64,000 bases of DNA from assembly GCF_002205635.1 (NCBI RefSeq), contig NZ_NISJ01000001.1:744001-808000 (forward strand), written 5' to 3'. Origin of the DNA: Sphingopyxis witflariensis. GTDB taxonomy: Bacteria > Pseudomonadota > Alphaproteobacteria > Sphingomonadales > Sphingomonadaceae. A model generated the notes under the pieces. That model was given only the letters and a program-made list of their open reading frames with translations, did no database searches and was not told where the DNA came from. The position numbers and the translations under genes were made by a program. Shown here piece after piece: positions 40,606-48,887 of this stretch (positions are counted from its first letter, which is position 1; each line of letters starts with the position of its first letter).

Positions 40606-41328
40606 CTAACGCCCCGACATCGGCCGCACCCGCACCGGCCGGTTATCACGCGCACCGGTCTGGAACGGCTTGCACCGCTGCGGCCGCATCCGCGGTCCCA
40701 GGCACAGCCGAACCTCGTCGAGCCACCCCTGCCTGTCGATCGCCACCGCAATCATCGGTTCGGAAACCCCCGGATTGACCCGGGCAAAGGCACGGCGAAT
40801 ACTCCCCGCGGTCTGCGGCTTTGCGGCGAGAGCCTTCATGTCGGGAAAGCGCACCGCGCGGAACAATATCTCGGCCGAACGAAAATAGGCCGCGGGATTG
40901 GGGCTCATGCACGTTCCATGCTTCGCCCATTCGTGCTGGAGCAGCTGCGCCGACGGAGTCATGCACAGATGTTTGCGCAGCACCGGCTGCGGCACGATTT
41001 TCGCAGGACGGCACCATTGCGGATAGCCCGGCGTCGCCGCCTCCGGCCACAGACCATGCAGCACCCAGCCAAAGCGACCATTCTCGCCCGAACATTGAAA
41101 GCGGTTGCGTGCGTCCTTCGGGTTGCGCACATCGGTACAATGCTGCGGCGACCAGCTCATGCTCAGCAGATAGCCTGCGGTCTCGGGCTTGCGCACCGGT
41201 TCGCCACGCCTCGGCTGTTCGACCCGCGGAACCGGGATACGGTCAGGGATCTGGCACGCCAATGCCTGCGCCTCGGCCGCCGTCGGCGCGAGCAACAGGC
41301 CGAGAATCGCGAAGCTAGGCCAGCGCAA
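40606..41328 (-). CDS. Ribonuclease T2 family protein
   Basis: This 240-residue secreted RNase has signal peptide MRWPSFAILGLLLAPTAAEA. Both catalytic segments are intact: CAS I WVLHGLWPE with His91, and CAS II QHEWAKHGTC with His132, Glu133 and His137. Several cysteine pairs fit periplasmic disulfides. It probably degrades RNA for nutrients in the periplasm. Its start overlaps the 3' end of nadC by 14 bp, so it is co-transcribed with it. Confidence 0.93.
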   Translation of the reverse strand: MRWPSFAILGLLLAPTAAEAQALACQIPDRIPVPRVEQPRRGEPVRKPETAGYLLSMSWSPQHCTDVRNPKDARNRFQCSGENGRFGWVLHGLWPEAATPGYPQWCRPAKIVPQPVLRKHLCMTPSAQLLQHEWAKHGTCMSPNPAAYFRSAEILFRAVRFPDMKALAAKPQTAGSIRRAFARVNPGVSEPMIAVAIDRQGWLDEVRLCLGPRMRPQRCKPFQTGARDNRPVRVRPMSGR

Positions 41329-42163
41329 AATCGAGCCCGATGTCGGCGGCGGGCGCCGACTGGGTCAGGCGTCCCACCGAAACATAAGTGACGCCGGTTT
41401 CGGCAATCGCGCGGATCGTGTCGAGCCGCACCCCACCCGACGCCTCGACCGGAACCCGGCCACCGACGATCGCAACCGATTCGCGCAAGGCAGAAAGGTC
41501 CATATTGTCGAGCAACAAATGCGTCGCCCCCGCGCCCAGCGCGCCTGCGACCTGATCGACGCGGTCGACCTCGACGATGATGTTCGCAATCCCCGCATCG
41601 ACCGCGCGGCGCACCGCCTCCTCGACCGATCCGGCGACCGCGACATGATTGTCCTTGATCATCGCCGCATCCCACAGGCCCATGCGATGATTGGTCGCGC
41701 CGCCCATTCGCGTCGCATATTTTTCGAGGACGCGCAGGCCCGGAATGGTCTTGCGCGTATCGAGCAGCACCGCACCCGTCCCGGCAATCGCATCGACATA
41801 TTGCCGTGTCATCGTCGCGATGCCCGACAGATGTTGCACCGTGTTGAGCGCCGACCGCTCGGCGGTCAGCATCGCGCGCGCATTGCCCGACAGGCGGATG
41901 AGGTCGGTTCCCGGGGTAACCTGTGTCCCCTCCTCGACCAATATTTCCATATCCATGTCGGGCGCGAGCGCGCGAAAGAAATGCTCAGCGATGGGGAGGC
42001 CCGCAACGGTGATCGCGTCGCGGCTATCCATCACACCGTCGAATCGTGCGTCGGCGGGAATGACGGCCATCGAGGTAACGTCGCCTCCCGCCCCCAAATC
42101 CTCGGCGAAAGTCGCACGAACGAAGGCATCGAGGTCGAAATCGGGGAGCGTGAAATTTGTCAT
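41315..42163 (-). CDS. nadC: Nicotinate-nucleotide pyrophosphorylase (carboxylating)
   Basis: This 282-residue quinolinate phosphoribosyltransferase of NAD synthesis starts at ATG 42163 (MTNFTLPDFDLDAFVRATFAE). Recognised by AEDLGAGGDVTS, LDTRKTIPGLRVLEKYA, GGATNHRMGLWDAAMIKDNH and VEASGGVRLDTI. nadA and nadB are not nearby. Overlaps RNase T2 by 14 bp. Confidence 0.96.
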   Translation of the reverse strand: MTNFTLPDFDLDAFVRATFAEDLGAGGDVTSMAVIPADARFDGVMDSRDAITVAGLPIAEHFFRALAPDMDMEILVEEGTQVTPGTDLIRLSGNARAMLTAERSALNTVQHLSGIATMTRQYVDAIAGTGAVLLDTRKTIPGLRVLEKYATRMGGATNHRMGLWDAAMIKDNHVAVAGSVEEAVRRAVDAGIANIIVEVDRVDQVAGALGAGATHLLLDNMDLSALRESVAIVGGRVPVEASGGVRLDTIRAIAETGVTYVSVGRLTQSAPAADIGLDFALA

Positions 42164-42199
42164 GCAACCCGCGATAAAGACTGGCGGACGCAAATCAAC

Positions 42200-42215
42200 T
42201 TGACGTTTACGTCAA
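42200..42215. promoter_or_regulatory. Palindromic operator TTGACGT-TT-ACGTCAA
   Basis: Seven-base arms are perfectly inverted around two T bases, 43 bp before the nitronate monooxygenase start and 37 bp before nadC. The TTxACGT..ACGTxAA form resembles sites of MerR-family LiuR regulators of branched-chain and fatty-acid breakdown in proteobacteria; this link is from memory and unproven. Confidence 0.55.
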
Positions 42216-42258
42216 CTGGCGCTGACATGCGGTTAAATAACAAAAAGGAGAGGTTCCC

Positions 42259-43392
42259 ATGCAATCCCCGATCTGCGCGATGCTCGGCATCGAATTTCCG
42301 CTTCTCGCCTTTTCGCACTGCCGCGACGTCGTTGTCGCGGTGTCAAAGGCCGGGGGCATGGGCGTATTCGGTGCCGCCTCGCTGCCCGCCGAACGGCTCG
42401 AGGAAGAGCTGGCGTGGATCGACGAGCATATCGGCGGGCGCCCCTATGGCGTCGATCTGATCGTCCCCAACAGCTTCGCCGGCAAGGGCGACGGCCCCGC
42501 GGGACCGGCTCAGGTTCCCGACGCGCATCGGAAATTCACCGCCGGGCTGCTCGAACAGCATGGCGTCGATGCCGCAGGGCTTTCCGAAGCGATGGCAGGA
42601 CGGCAGAGCTTCGGCGACAATATGCACGCGGATGGCGCGGCCAAGCTGCTCGAAGTCGCCTTTCGCCACCCGATCGCCCTGATCGCCAACGCGCTCGGCG
42701 TGCCTCCGCAACTGATGCTCGACCTCGGCAAACGCCACGGGGTTCCCGTCGCCGCGCTTGTCGGCACGCGTGACCATGCGCTGACGCAGGTTCGCGCCGG
42801 GGTCGATATCCTTGTCGTCGCGGGCGGCGAGGCCGGCGGCCATTGCGGCGAGGTTGCGACGATGGTGCTGGTCCCCGAAGTCGCCGCCGCAGTCGAAGCC
42901 GTTGGCGCGACCACTCCGATCCTCGCCGCAGGCGGAATCGTCACCGGGCGCCAGATGGCAGCCGCGATGGCAATGGGCGCGCATGGCGCGTGGACCGGAT
43001 CGGTGTGGCTGACCACCGCCGAGGCCGAAACCAACCCGATCGTGAAGGAAAAAATGCTCGCGGCCTCGTCACGCGACACCGTGCGGTCGAAAAGCCGCAC
43101 CGGCAAGCCGTCACGCCAGCTGCGTTCGCCGTGGACCGATGCGTGGGAGGTCGAAGGCGCGCCCAAACCGTTGCCGATGCCGCTCCAGTCGCTGGTCAGC
43201 GAACCCGCGCTGCGCAAGATCGATAAATTGTCGGAGGGCGGCCATGAAGGCGCCAAGGCGCTTGCGACCTATTGGGTCGGTCAGGGCGTCGGCCTGATGA
43301 ACGAGGCGATGGGCGCCGGACAGGTCGTTCAGGAATTCAAGGAAGACTGGATCGCCGCCTGCGAGCGACTGAATGGGTTTATCGGGGAGTGA
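42259..43392 (+). CDS. Nitronate monooxygenase / 2-nitropropane dioxygenase family
   Basis: This 377-residue FMN TIM-barrel flavoprotein starts at ATG 42259 behind AAAAAGGAGAGG, a strong ribosome-binding site. The FMN/active-site stretch VVAGGEAGGHCGEVATM and AAGGIVTGRQMAAAMAMGAHG are typical. The family oxidises alkyl nitronates, but many members act as enoyl reductase-like or unknown oxidoreductases. Regulation may be through the operator at 42200-42215, which suggests a catabolic role. Confidence 0.88.
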   Translation: MQSPICAMLGIEFPLLAFSHCRDVVVAVSKAGGMGVFGAASLPAERLEEELAWIDEHIGGRPYGVDLIVPNSFAGKGDGPAGPAQVPDAHRKFTAGLLEQHGVDAAGLSEAMAGRQSFGDNMHADGAAKLLEVAFRHPIALIANALGVPPQLMLDLGKRHGVPVAALVGTRDHALTQVRAGVDILVVAGGEAGGHCGEVATMVLVPEVAAAVEAVGATTPILAAGGIVTGRQMAAAMAMGAHGAWTGSVWLTTAEAETNPIVKEKMLAASSRDTVRSKSRTGKPSRQLRSPWTDAWEVEGAPKPLPMPLQSLVSEPALRKIDKLSEGGHEGAKALATYWVGQGVGLMNEAMGAGQVVQEFKEDWIAACERLNGFIGE

Positions 43393-43400
43393 TCCCCAAG

Positions 43401-43567
43401 CCTTCTCCCATTGGGAGAAGGATAGGCAGGCTTGCCAGCTCGCTGGCTAGCCGAACTTGGGTGAGGGGATCGGACGTGGCGTGATACCGCGCCGTCACAT
43501 CCCCTCACCCAGCTTCGCCTAGGCGCTTCGCGCCAAGTCTTCGCAGCCCTCTCCCAATGGGAGAGGG
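43401..43567. repeat. Composite dispersed repeat with nested palindromes
   Basis: Palindromes CCTTCTCCCATTGGGAGAAGG (21 bases, split as CCTTCTCCCA and TTGGGAGAAGG; 43401-43421) and its CCCTCTCCC...GGGAGAGGG relative (43547-43567) border a region with GGGTGAGGGGAT (from about 43451) and ATCCCCTCACCC (about 43499-43510) as inner arms. It is a large imperfect inverted repeat filling the gap between two genes. This CCCTCTCCC type is a common intergenic repeat in proteobacterial genomes. No ORF. Confidence 0.8.
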
Positions 43568-43574
43568 ATAAATT

Positions 43575-44024
43575 TCAGGCAACCGTCGCTTTGACGATCT
43601 TGCCGGGCTCACGCGGCGGCTCGCCCTTGGGCAGCGCGTCGATGGCGTCCATGCCTTCGATCACTTCGCCCCAGACGGTGTACTGGTTGTCGAGGAAGCG
43701 CGCGTCGTCGAAGCAGATGAAGAACTGGCTGTTCGCGCTGTTCGGGTTCTGCGCACGCGCCATCGAGCATACGCCGCGGACATGCGGTTCCTTGCTGAAT
43801 TCGGCGGGCAGATCGGGAAGCGGGCTGCCACCCATGCCGGTGCCCGTCGGATCGCCGCCCTGCGCCATGAAACCCGGGATCACGCGGTGGAACACGACAT
43901 CGTCATAAAAGCCGTCGGCGGCCAGCTGGGTGATGCGCTCGACATGCTTCGGCGCCAGATCGGGGCGCAGGCGGATGACGACATCGCCGGTCGACAGCGA
44001 AAGAGTGAGGGTCTGGTCGGTCAT
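43575..44024 (-). CDS. Cyclophilin-type peptidyl-prolyl cis-trans isomerase
   Basis: This is a 149-residue cytoplasmic cyclophilin (PpiB type) with no signal peptide. Conserved catalytic region: VVFHRVIPGFMAQGGDPTGTG (Arg, Phe, Met, Gln), RGVCSMARAQNPNSANSQFFI, and the VWGEVIEGMDAID stretch. It accelerates proline isomerisation during folding. Preceded by a divergent mgtE. Confidence 0.94.
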   Translation of the reverse strand: MTDQTLTLSLSTGDVVIRLRPDLAPKHVERITQLAADGFYDDVVFHRVIPGFMAQGGDPTGTGMGGSPLPDLPAEFSKEPHVRGVCSMARAQNPNSANSQFFICFDDARFLDNQYTVWGEVIEGMDAIDALPKGEPPREPGKIVKATVA

Positions 44025-44192
44025 GGAAAGCTCCTATGCGAAAGTTTGGCGGTGCCATAGCGGGCGATGGCGCCAATGCCACGCATAAATTGCCCGGCGT
44101 GCCCGCGCGGCGTTGCCATCGGGCGGCTGCGGCACTAGGGGAAGGCTCGACCCGCCGGCAACCCGCGCCACATTCACAGGGAGGATAACGCG

Positions 44193-45653
44193 ATGGACAA
44201 ACGCGAAGATTCCCTGCCCCCCGACGATCTGCCGCTCACCGACGATCGCGAAAGCAAGCGCGAAGCCGCCGCACGCGAAGCCGAAAATGAGCTCGACGAG
44301 GACGATCGGCTGAAACCCGAATTTGTCCGCGATGTGCTCGAGCTTGCCGAAGCCGGCGAAGGTGAAGCCGCACGCGAACGCATCGGCCGCCTCCACCCTG
44401 CCGATATCGCCGATCTGTTCGAACTCGCGCGCACTGACGAGCGCCCGATGCTCGCCGCCGTCCTCGGCGACATGCTTTCCGCCGACGTGCTCGCGGAAAT
44501 GAACGATTATGTGCGCGAAGAGCTCATTGATCTTCTCAACCCCGCACAGGTTGCAGAGCTGGCCGCCGAACTCGATACCGACGACGCCGTCGCGATCATC
44601 GAGGATATGGAGGCCGACGAGCAGCAGGCGGTGCTCGACGCGATGGAGCCCGAAGATCGCGCCGCGATCGAGGACGCGCTCTCTTTTCCCGAGGAATCCG
44701 CCGGCCGCCTGATGCAGCGCGACCTCGTCGCGGTGCCCGAACATGTCACCGTCGGCGACGTCATCGACCGGCTGCGCGAAGACACCGAACTGACCAGCGA
44801 TTTCTGGGAAATCTACGTCGTCGATCCGATGCACCGCCCGGTCGGCACCTGCCAGCTCAGCTGGATATTGCGCACCCCGCGCGACATCGCGATCAGCGAC
44901 GTCATGAAACGCGAACAGACTTTGATCCCGGTCGATATGGACCAGGAAGAGGTCGCGCTGCGCTTCCAGAAATATGCGCTGATCTCGGCCGCCGTCATCG
45001 ACCGGGCGGGCCGCCTCGTGGGCATGATTACCGTCGATGACGTCGTCCACATCATTCAGGAAGAGGCGGGCGAGGACATTCTCCGCCTGTCGGGCGCCGG
45101 CGACGGCGACATTAACGAACCGATCCGCGAAACCTACAGCGCGCGCGTGCGCTGGCTGATCGCCAACCTTGGCACCGCGCTCGTCGCCTCGTCGATCGTC
45201 GGCTTCTTCGGCGGTGCGATCGAACAGATGGTCGCGCTTGCCGCGCTGATGCCGATCGTCGCCGGGGTCGGCGGCAATGCTGGGACCCAGACGCTGGCGG
45301 TCACCGTCCGCGCGCTCGCGATGAACCAGCTCACCGATTCGAACAGCTGGCGCGCCATCTGGCGCGAAATGAAGATCGCAATCCTGAACGGCACGACAAT
45401 CGCGCTGATCGCTGGAGCCGCCACCGCGTTGTGGTTCGCCAACCCGCAGCTGGGCGCCGTGATCGCGGCTGCGATGGTGGTGAACATATTCGTCGCCGGT
45501 GTCGCGGGGGTTGCCATCCCACTGCTGCTCGACCGGCTCGATCAGGATCCGGCGGTCGCCAGTTCGATTTTCGTCACGATGACGACCGATTCCATGGGAT
45601 TTTTGGCGTTCCTGGGCCTCGCGGTCGCGAGCGGCCTGACCAGCATGGGCTGA
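44193..45653 (+). CDS. mgtE: Magnesium transporter MgtE
   Basis: This is a 486-residue Mg2+ channel. The MgtE N-terminal helical domain (about residues 45-150, with LHPADIADLFE) is followed by a CBS pair (about 150-275) that senses cytoplasmic Mg2+, and a C-terminal transmembrane domain with five helices (from about 315; IVAGVGGNAGTQTLAV is the pore signature). The ATG is behind a clear GGGAGGA. Followed by an intrinsic terminator. No Mg riboswitch is visible upstream. Confidence 0.95.
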   Translation: MDKREDSLPPDDLPLTDDRESKREAAAREAENELDEDDRLKPEFVRDVLELAEAGEGEAARERIGRLHPADIADLFELARTDERPMLAAVLGDMLSADVLAEMNDYVREELIDLLNPAQVAELAAELDTDDAVAIIEDMEADEQQAVLDAMEPEDRAAIEDALSFPEESAGRLMQRDLVAVPEHVTVGDVIDRLREDTELTSDFWEIYVVDPMHRPVGTCQLSWILRTPRDIAISDVMKREQTLIPVDMDQEEVALRFQKYALISAAVIDRAGRLVGMITVDDVVHIIQEEAGEDILRLSGAGDGDINEPIRETYSARVRWLIANLGTALVASSIVGFFGGAIEQMVALAALMPIVAGVGGNAGTQTLAVTVRALAMNQLTDSNSWRAIWREMKIAILNGTTIALIAGAATALWFANPQLGAVIAAAMVVNIFVAGVAGVAIPLLLDRLDQDPAVASSIFVTMTTDSMGFLAFLGLAVASGLTSMG

Positions 45654-45658
45654 CAAGC

Positions 45659-45690
45659 CGCTGGAATCCGGTTTGGATTCCAGCGCTTTT
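45659..45690 (+). terminator. Intrinsic terminator of mgtE
   Basis: CGCTGGAATCC (45659-45669) and GGATTCCAGCG (45675-45685) are perfect 11-bp arms, followed by CTTTTGG. Confidence 0.85.
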
Positions 45691-45729
45691 GGACAGTCGA
45701 AAAAAATTTCAATGCGATGATTTTTTTTG

Positions 45730-45755
45730 GGAACTTATCCGCCGCTTGGGTCGTT
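45730..45755 (+). promoter_or_regulatory. EcfG (general stress response) promoter
   Basis: GGAAC (45730-45734), 17 bp, CGTT (45752-45755) matches the alphaproteobacterial sigma-EcfG consensus GGAAC-N16/17-CGTT. It lies about 130 bp before the entericidin-like gene, with no other gene between. Confidence 0.75.
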
Positions 45756-45883
45756 TCCCTCTTGAGCAGCGATCATCGCCCCCCCGCAGCGCTGCTCAGC
45801 AACATTGGCCCGGCCCGCATTCCCTCCCCCCCCTCGAAAGCGTGCCGGGCCATTTTGCCCTCCAACGACAAACAAGGTGAAGA

Positions 45884-46015
45884 ATGATGACGAGTTTTCG
45901 CGCAATCATCCTGGCATTGATGGCAAGCTTTCTGGTCGCTGGCTGCAATACCGTTAAGGGAGCAGGCCGCGACATCGAGTCGGTCGGTCAAGCGGGTAGC
46001 GATGCTATCGATTGA
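45884..46015 (+). CDS. Entericidin A/B family small lipoprotein
   Basis: This is a 43-residue product. The signal peptide MMTSFRAIILALMASFLVAGC ends in a lipobox with Cys21; the mature part, NTVKGAGRDIESVGQAGSDAID split as NTVKGAGRDIE and SVGQAGSDAID, matches the entericidin pattern (NTxxGxGxDI). AAGGTGAAG precedes the ATG. In alphaproteobacteria such genes are classic general-stress targets, agreeing with the upstream EcfG promoter. The role, possibly envelope stress or programmed lysis as in E. coli entericidins, is unproven. Confidence 0.88.
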   Translation: MMTSFRAIILALMASFLVAGCNTVKGAGRDIESVGQAGSDAID

Positions 46016-46036
46016 CCGGGTTCTGACCCACTTACC

Positions 46037-46843
46037 CTAAGCCTCTTCGAGAGGATCGACAGGCGCCTCTTCGGCGCCTGTTTTGCGTCGGCGCTGGGTA
46101 AACCAGATCGCGAAGAGCGACATTTCGTACAGAAACACCAGCGGGATCGCCAGCAGCAGCTGGCTCAATATATCGGGCGGCGTGAACACCGCAGCGATCG
46201 CAAAGGCGGCAACGATCATATAGCGCCGCGCCGACACCAGTTGCTCACGCGTAACGAGCCCCGAACGCTCGAGCAGCATCAACAGGATCGGGAGCAGGAA
46301 GGCGATGCCGAACGCCATGATGAACTGCATGATGAAGCTCAGATAATTGCCGACCGAGGGCAGCGCTTCCTGCTGGATGCCGCCCATATCGCCCTGATAG
46401 CCGAGCAGGAATTTCAACGCGATCGGGATGGTTATGAAATAGGCGAAGCTCGCGCCAGTCGTGAACAGCACGGGCGTCGCGAGGATGAAGGGCAGCAACG
46501 CCCGCTTTTCCTTGCGGTACAGCCCCGGGGCGACGAATTTCCAAAGCTGGTTTGCGATCACGGGAAAGGCGATCATCATCGCCGCAAACATCGCCACCTT
46601 GATCTCGACGAAAAACGCCTCGAACAATTGGGTATAGATAAGCTTGCCCTGCCCCGCCCGCACGAGCGGCTGGACGAGGACGCTGAAAATCGGTTTCGCG
46701 TAATAAAGGCAGACACCGAACGCCAGACCGATGGCGATCAACGACTTGAGCAATCGCGAGCGCAGTTCGATCAGATGATCGAGCATCGGCATTTTGCCGC
46801 CAGCGCCTTCTTCCTCCGCCGCAACGGGAGCCTCGGCGGTCAT
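46037..46843 (-). CDS. tatC: Sec-independent protein translocase TatC
   Basis: This is a 268-residue core receptor of the twin-arginine pathway with six membrane helices. Signatures: MPMLDHLIELRSRLLKSL at the N-terminus, FVAPGLYRKEKR, and the LLMLLERSGLVTREQL segment. It overlaps tatB by 4 bp. Its last codons host a plus-strand terminator for the convergent entericidin gene. Confidence 0.96.
   Translation of the reverse strand: MTAEAPVAAEEEGAGGKMPMLDHLIELRSRLLKSLIAIGLAFGVCLYYAKPIFSVLVQPLVRAGQGKLIYTQLFEAFFVEIKVAMFAAMMIAFPVIANQLWKFVAPGLYRKEKRALLPFILATPVLFTTGASFAYFITIPIALKFLLGYQGDMGGIQQEALPSVGNYLSFIMQFIMAFGIAFLLPILLMLLERSGLVTREQLVSARRYMIVAAFAIAAVFTPPDILSQLLLAIPLVFLYEMSLFAIWFTQRRRKTGAEEAPVDPLEEA
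46060..46084 (+). terminator. Intrinsic terminator of the entericidin gene inside the 3' end of tatC
   Basis: CAGGCGCC (46060-46067) and GGCGCCTG (46073-46080) form an 8-bp stem with loop TCTTC, followed by TTTT. The sequence also codes the last residues of tatC on the minus strand. Confidence 0.65.
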
Positions 46844-47226
46844 GGCAGCGGCCCGTCCTTGGGCGGCACGGCGTGCGTTTCTGGCTTGGTCGCCGCCGCC
46901 GCCTGATCGACATCCTCGGTCGACGGCTCGCTCGGCGTATCAGGCGTGTCGGTGGTCGCAGGCTTCACCGGCGCGTTGATATCATCGACGCGCGGAAATT
47001 CGCGCATGATCGCGTCATTCTGCTCGCGCCACTGCTTTTCCAGCTCTTCCAGCTCAGCTTCGCGCATCATCGTGTCGAGCCCCGAACGGAAATGACGCGC
47101 CATACCGCGCGCCTTGCCCATCCATTTGCCGACAAAGCGCATCGCCTTGGGCAGGTCCTTGGGTCCGATGACAACCAAGGCCACCACCACGACGAGCATC
47201 AACTCGGTGGGCGCAACATCGAACAT
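46840..47226 (-). CDS. tatB: Sec-independent protein translocase TatB
   Basis: This is a 128-residue protein with one N-terminal helix (FDVAPTELMLVVVVALVVIGPKDLPKAMR, of which residues 7-20 are membrane), then an amphipathic helix and an acidic, Thr/Pro-rich tail. The VVIGPKDLP hinge defines TatB. With TatC it recognises twin-arginine signals. It starts 30 bp after tatA. Confidence 0.93.
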   Translation of the reverse strand: MFDVAPTELMLVVVVALVVIGPKDLPKAMRFVGKWMGKARGMARHFRSGLDTMMREAELEELEKQWREQNDAIMREFPRVDDINAPVKPATTDTPDTPSEPSTEDVDQAAAATKPETHAVPPKDGPLP

Positions 47227-47256
47227 CGCTTAAAATATCCCCGCAGGCGGACGAGA

Positions 47257-47487
47257 TCAGAGCTTGTCGTGCTCGGCCGTCGGCGTCGACATCGGGGTGG
47301 TATCGGGGGCACGCTGGCCTTCGATATGCTTGGGCGGTACCGGAGCGTCATCCTCCGACATGCCTTTTTTGAAGCTTTTGATACCCTTGGCGACATCGCC
47401 CATCATGTCGGAAAAGCGCCCCTTGCCGAACAACAGCAAGACGAGAATGCCGACAACCAGCCAATGCCAAATGCTGAAGCTACCCAT
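47257..47487 (-). CDS. tatA: Sec-independent protein translocase TatA
   Basis: This is a 76-residue protein with an N-terminal membrane helix ([17 protein letters not shown]), a [21 protein letters not shown] amphipathic helix (given here in two overlapping parts as residues about 22-42) and a polar tail. It forms the pore of the Tat system. First of tatABC, 25 bp after scpB. Confidence 0.94.
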   Translation of the reverse strand: MGSFSIWHWLVVGILVLLLFGKGRFSDMMGDVAKGIKSFKKGMSEDDAPVPPKHIEGQRAPDTTPMSTPTAEHDKL

Positions 47488-47512
47488 CTTATAATCTCCT
47501 TGAGCTTTTCAT

Positions 47513-48112
47513 CTAAGCCTCTTCGCCGTCTTTTACTAGATCAAGCTCGCCGATAGCCTCTTCAAATGCCAGATCGACGGGGTCGAGCAACCCCGCTGCG
47601 CGCAGATCATCGATTCCCGGCAAGTCCTTGCGGCTGGTGAGGCCGAAATGTTGCAGGAACGCGTCAGTGGTCTTGTAAATCAGCGGACGCCCTGGAACCT
47701 CGCGGCGTCCGGCGGGGGCGATCCATTCGGCCTCCATCAGCACGTCGAGTGTGCCCTTCGACGTCTGAACGCCGCGGATCGCCTCGATCTCGGCGCGACT
47801 GACGGGTTCGTGATAGGCGACAATCGCCAGCACTTCCGACGCCGCGCGCGACAATTTGCGTGGGTCGTCGCGTTCGCGGCGCAGCAGATGGGCAAGGTCG
47901 GCCGGGGTCTGAAAATGCCAATTCCCGCCGCGCTCGACCAGTTCGATCCCGCTTCCGGCATGGCGCGCGGCAATCGTCTGGATGATCGCGCGCACCTCGC
48001 CCGGCGTCATCTCGTCGCCCAGCCGCCCTGCCACCTGCCGCGCATCGAGCGGCGCGTCGCTGGCAAAGAGCATCGCTTCAATCGCGCGTTCGCGGTCGTC
48101 GATCGGATTCAT
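47513..48112 (-). CDS. scpB: Segregation and condensation protein B
   Basis: This is a 199-residue winged-helix subunit of the SMC-ScpAB condensin. Recognised by AIEAMLFASDAPLDARQV at the N-terminus and the SEVLAIVAYHEPVSRAEIE winged helix, with GRPLIYKTTDAFLQHFGL following. It overlaps scpA by 4 bp. Confidence 0.94.
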   Translation of the reverse strand: MNPIDDRERAIEAMLFASDAPLDARQVAGRLGDEMTPGEVRAIIQTIAARHAGSGIELVERGGNWHFQTPADLAHLLRRERDDPRKLSRAASEVLAIVAYHEPVSRAEIEAIRGVQTSKGTLDVLMEAEWIAPAGRREVPGRPLIYKTTDAFLQHFGLTSRKDLPGIDDLRAAGLLDPVDLAFEEAIGELDLVKDGEEA

Positions 48113-48870
48113 GCTTCCGCTGCCTTCAGATATAGGGGTTCGAACGCGCCCTCCTGCCGCAGCGCGATCCTCCCTTGCCGCGCCAGTTCCAGCGCCGCGA
48201 CAAAGCTCGACGCAATCGCCGAGCGGCGCAGGGGGCCGTCATAGTCGGCAGGCAGAAAGTCGGACAGCTCGGCCCAGTCGAGCTTCACCCCGATCAACCG
48301 CCGCAAATGCTGGAGCGCCGCGTCGAGCGTCACCACCGGTCGCCGCGATACCATATGCACGACAGGTTCGGTGCGCAATTTGACCTGTCCATAAGCCGCC
48401 AGCAAATCATAAAGGCTGGCGTCCCAACGCCGGACCTTAACATCGCGCAGCCCCTCCGGCTTCGATCGCAGAAACACGTCGCGGCCGACGCAATCGCGCG
48501 CGAGCAGCCGCGCCGCCGCCTCGCGCATCGCCGCCAGCCGCTGCAGCCGCAGTTGCAGGCGCAGCGCCAGCTCGTCGGGCGATGGCTCCTCCAGCGGATC
48601 CTTGGGCAAAAGCAGCGCCGACTTGAGATAAGCGAGCCACGCCGCCATCACCAGATAATCGGCCGCAACCTCCAGCTTCAGCGCGCGCGCTTCGTTGATG
48701 AAGTCGAGATATTGCTCGACCAGCGCGAGGATCGAAATTTGCCGCAGATCGACCTTCTGCCCACGCGCAAGCGTCAGCAGCAGGTCGAGCGGTCCCTCCC
48801 AGCTTTCGAAGTTGAGCTGCAGCGCGTCCTCGCGCTCGGCTGCCGGGGTCGGTCCGAAATCGAGCTCCAC
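48109..48870 (-). CDS. scpA: Segregation and condensation protein A
   Basis: This is a 253-residue kleisin subunit of the condensin complex. Recognised by LNFESWEGPLDLLLTLARG and VDLRQISILALVEQYLDFI. The start is GTG 48870 (reads VELDFGPTPAAER), 17 bp after the nagZ stop; the open frame continues upstream but only as antisense of nagZ. The C-terminal winged helix is present. Confidence 0.92.
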   Translation of the reverse strand: MELDFGPTPAAEREDALQLNFESWEGPLDLLLTLARGQKVDLRQISILALVEQYLDFINEARALKLEVAADYLVMAAWLAYLKSALLLPKDPLEEPSPDELALRLQLRLQRLAAMREAAARLLARDCVGRDVFLRSKPEGLRDVKVRRWDASLYDLLAAYGQVKLRTEPVVHMVSRRPVVTLDAALQHLRRLIGVKLDWAELSDFLPADYDGPLRRSAIASSFVAALELARQGRIALRQEGAFEPLYLKAAEA

Positions 48871-48887
48871 CGCGCCCCCCGGCCCGC

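Noticed and set aside
43401..43567. CRISPR-like repeated palindromes
   Set aside because: Only two related palindromes with unequal spacing and no regular spacers; no cas gene in the window.
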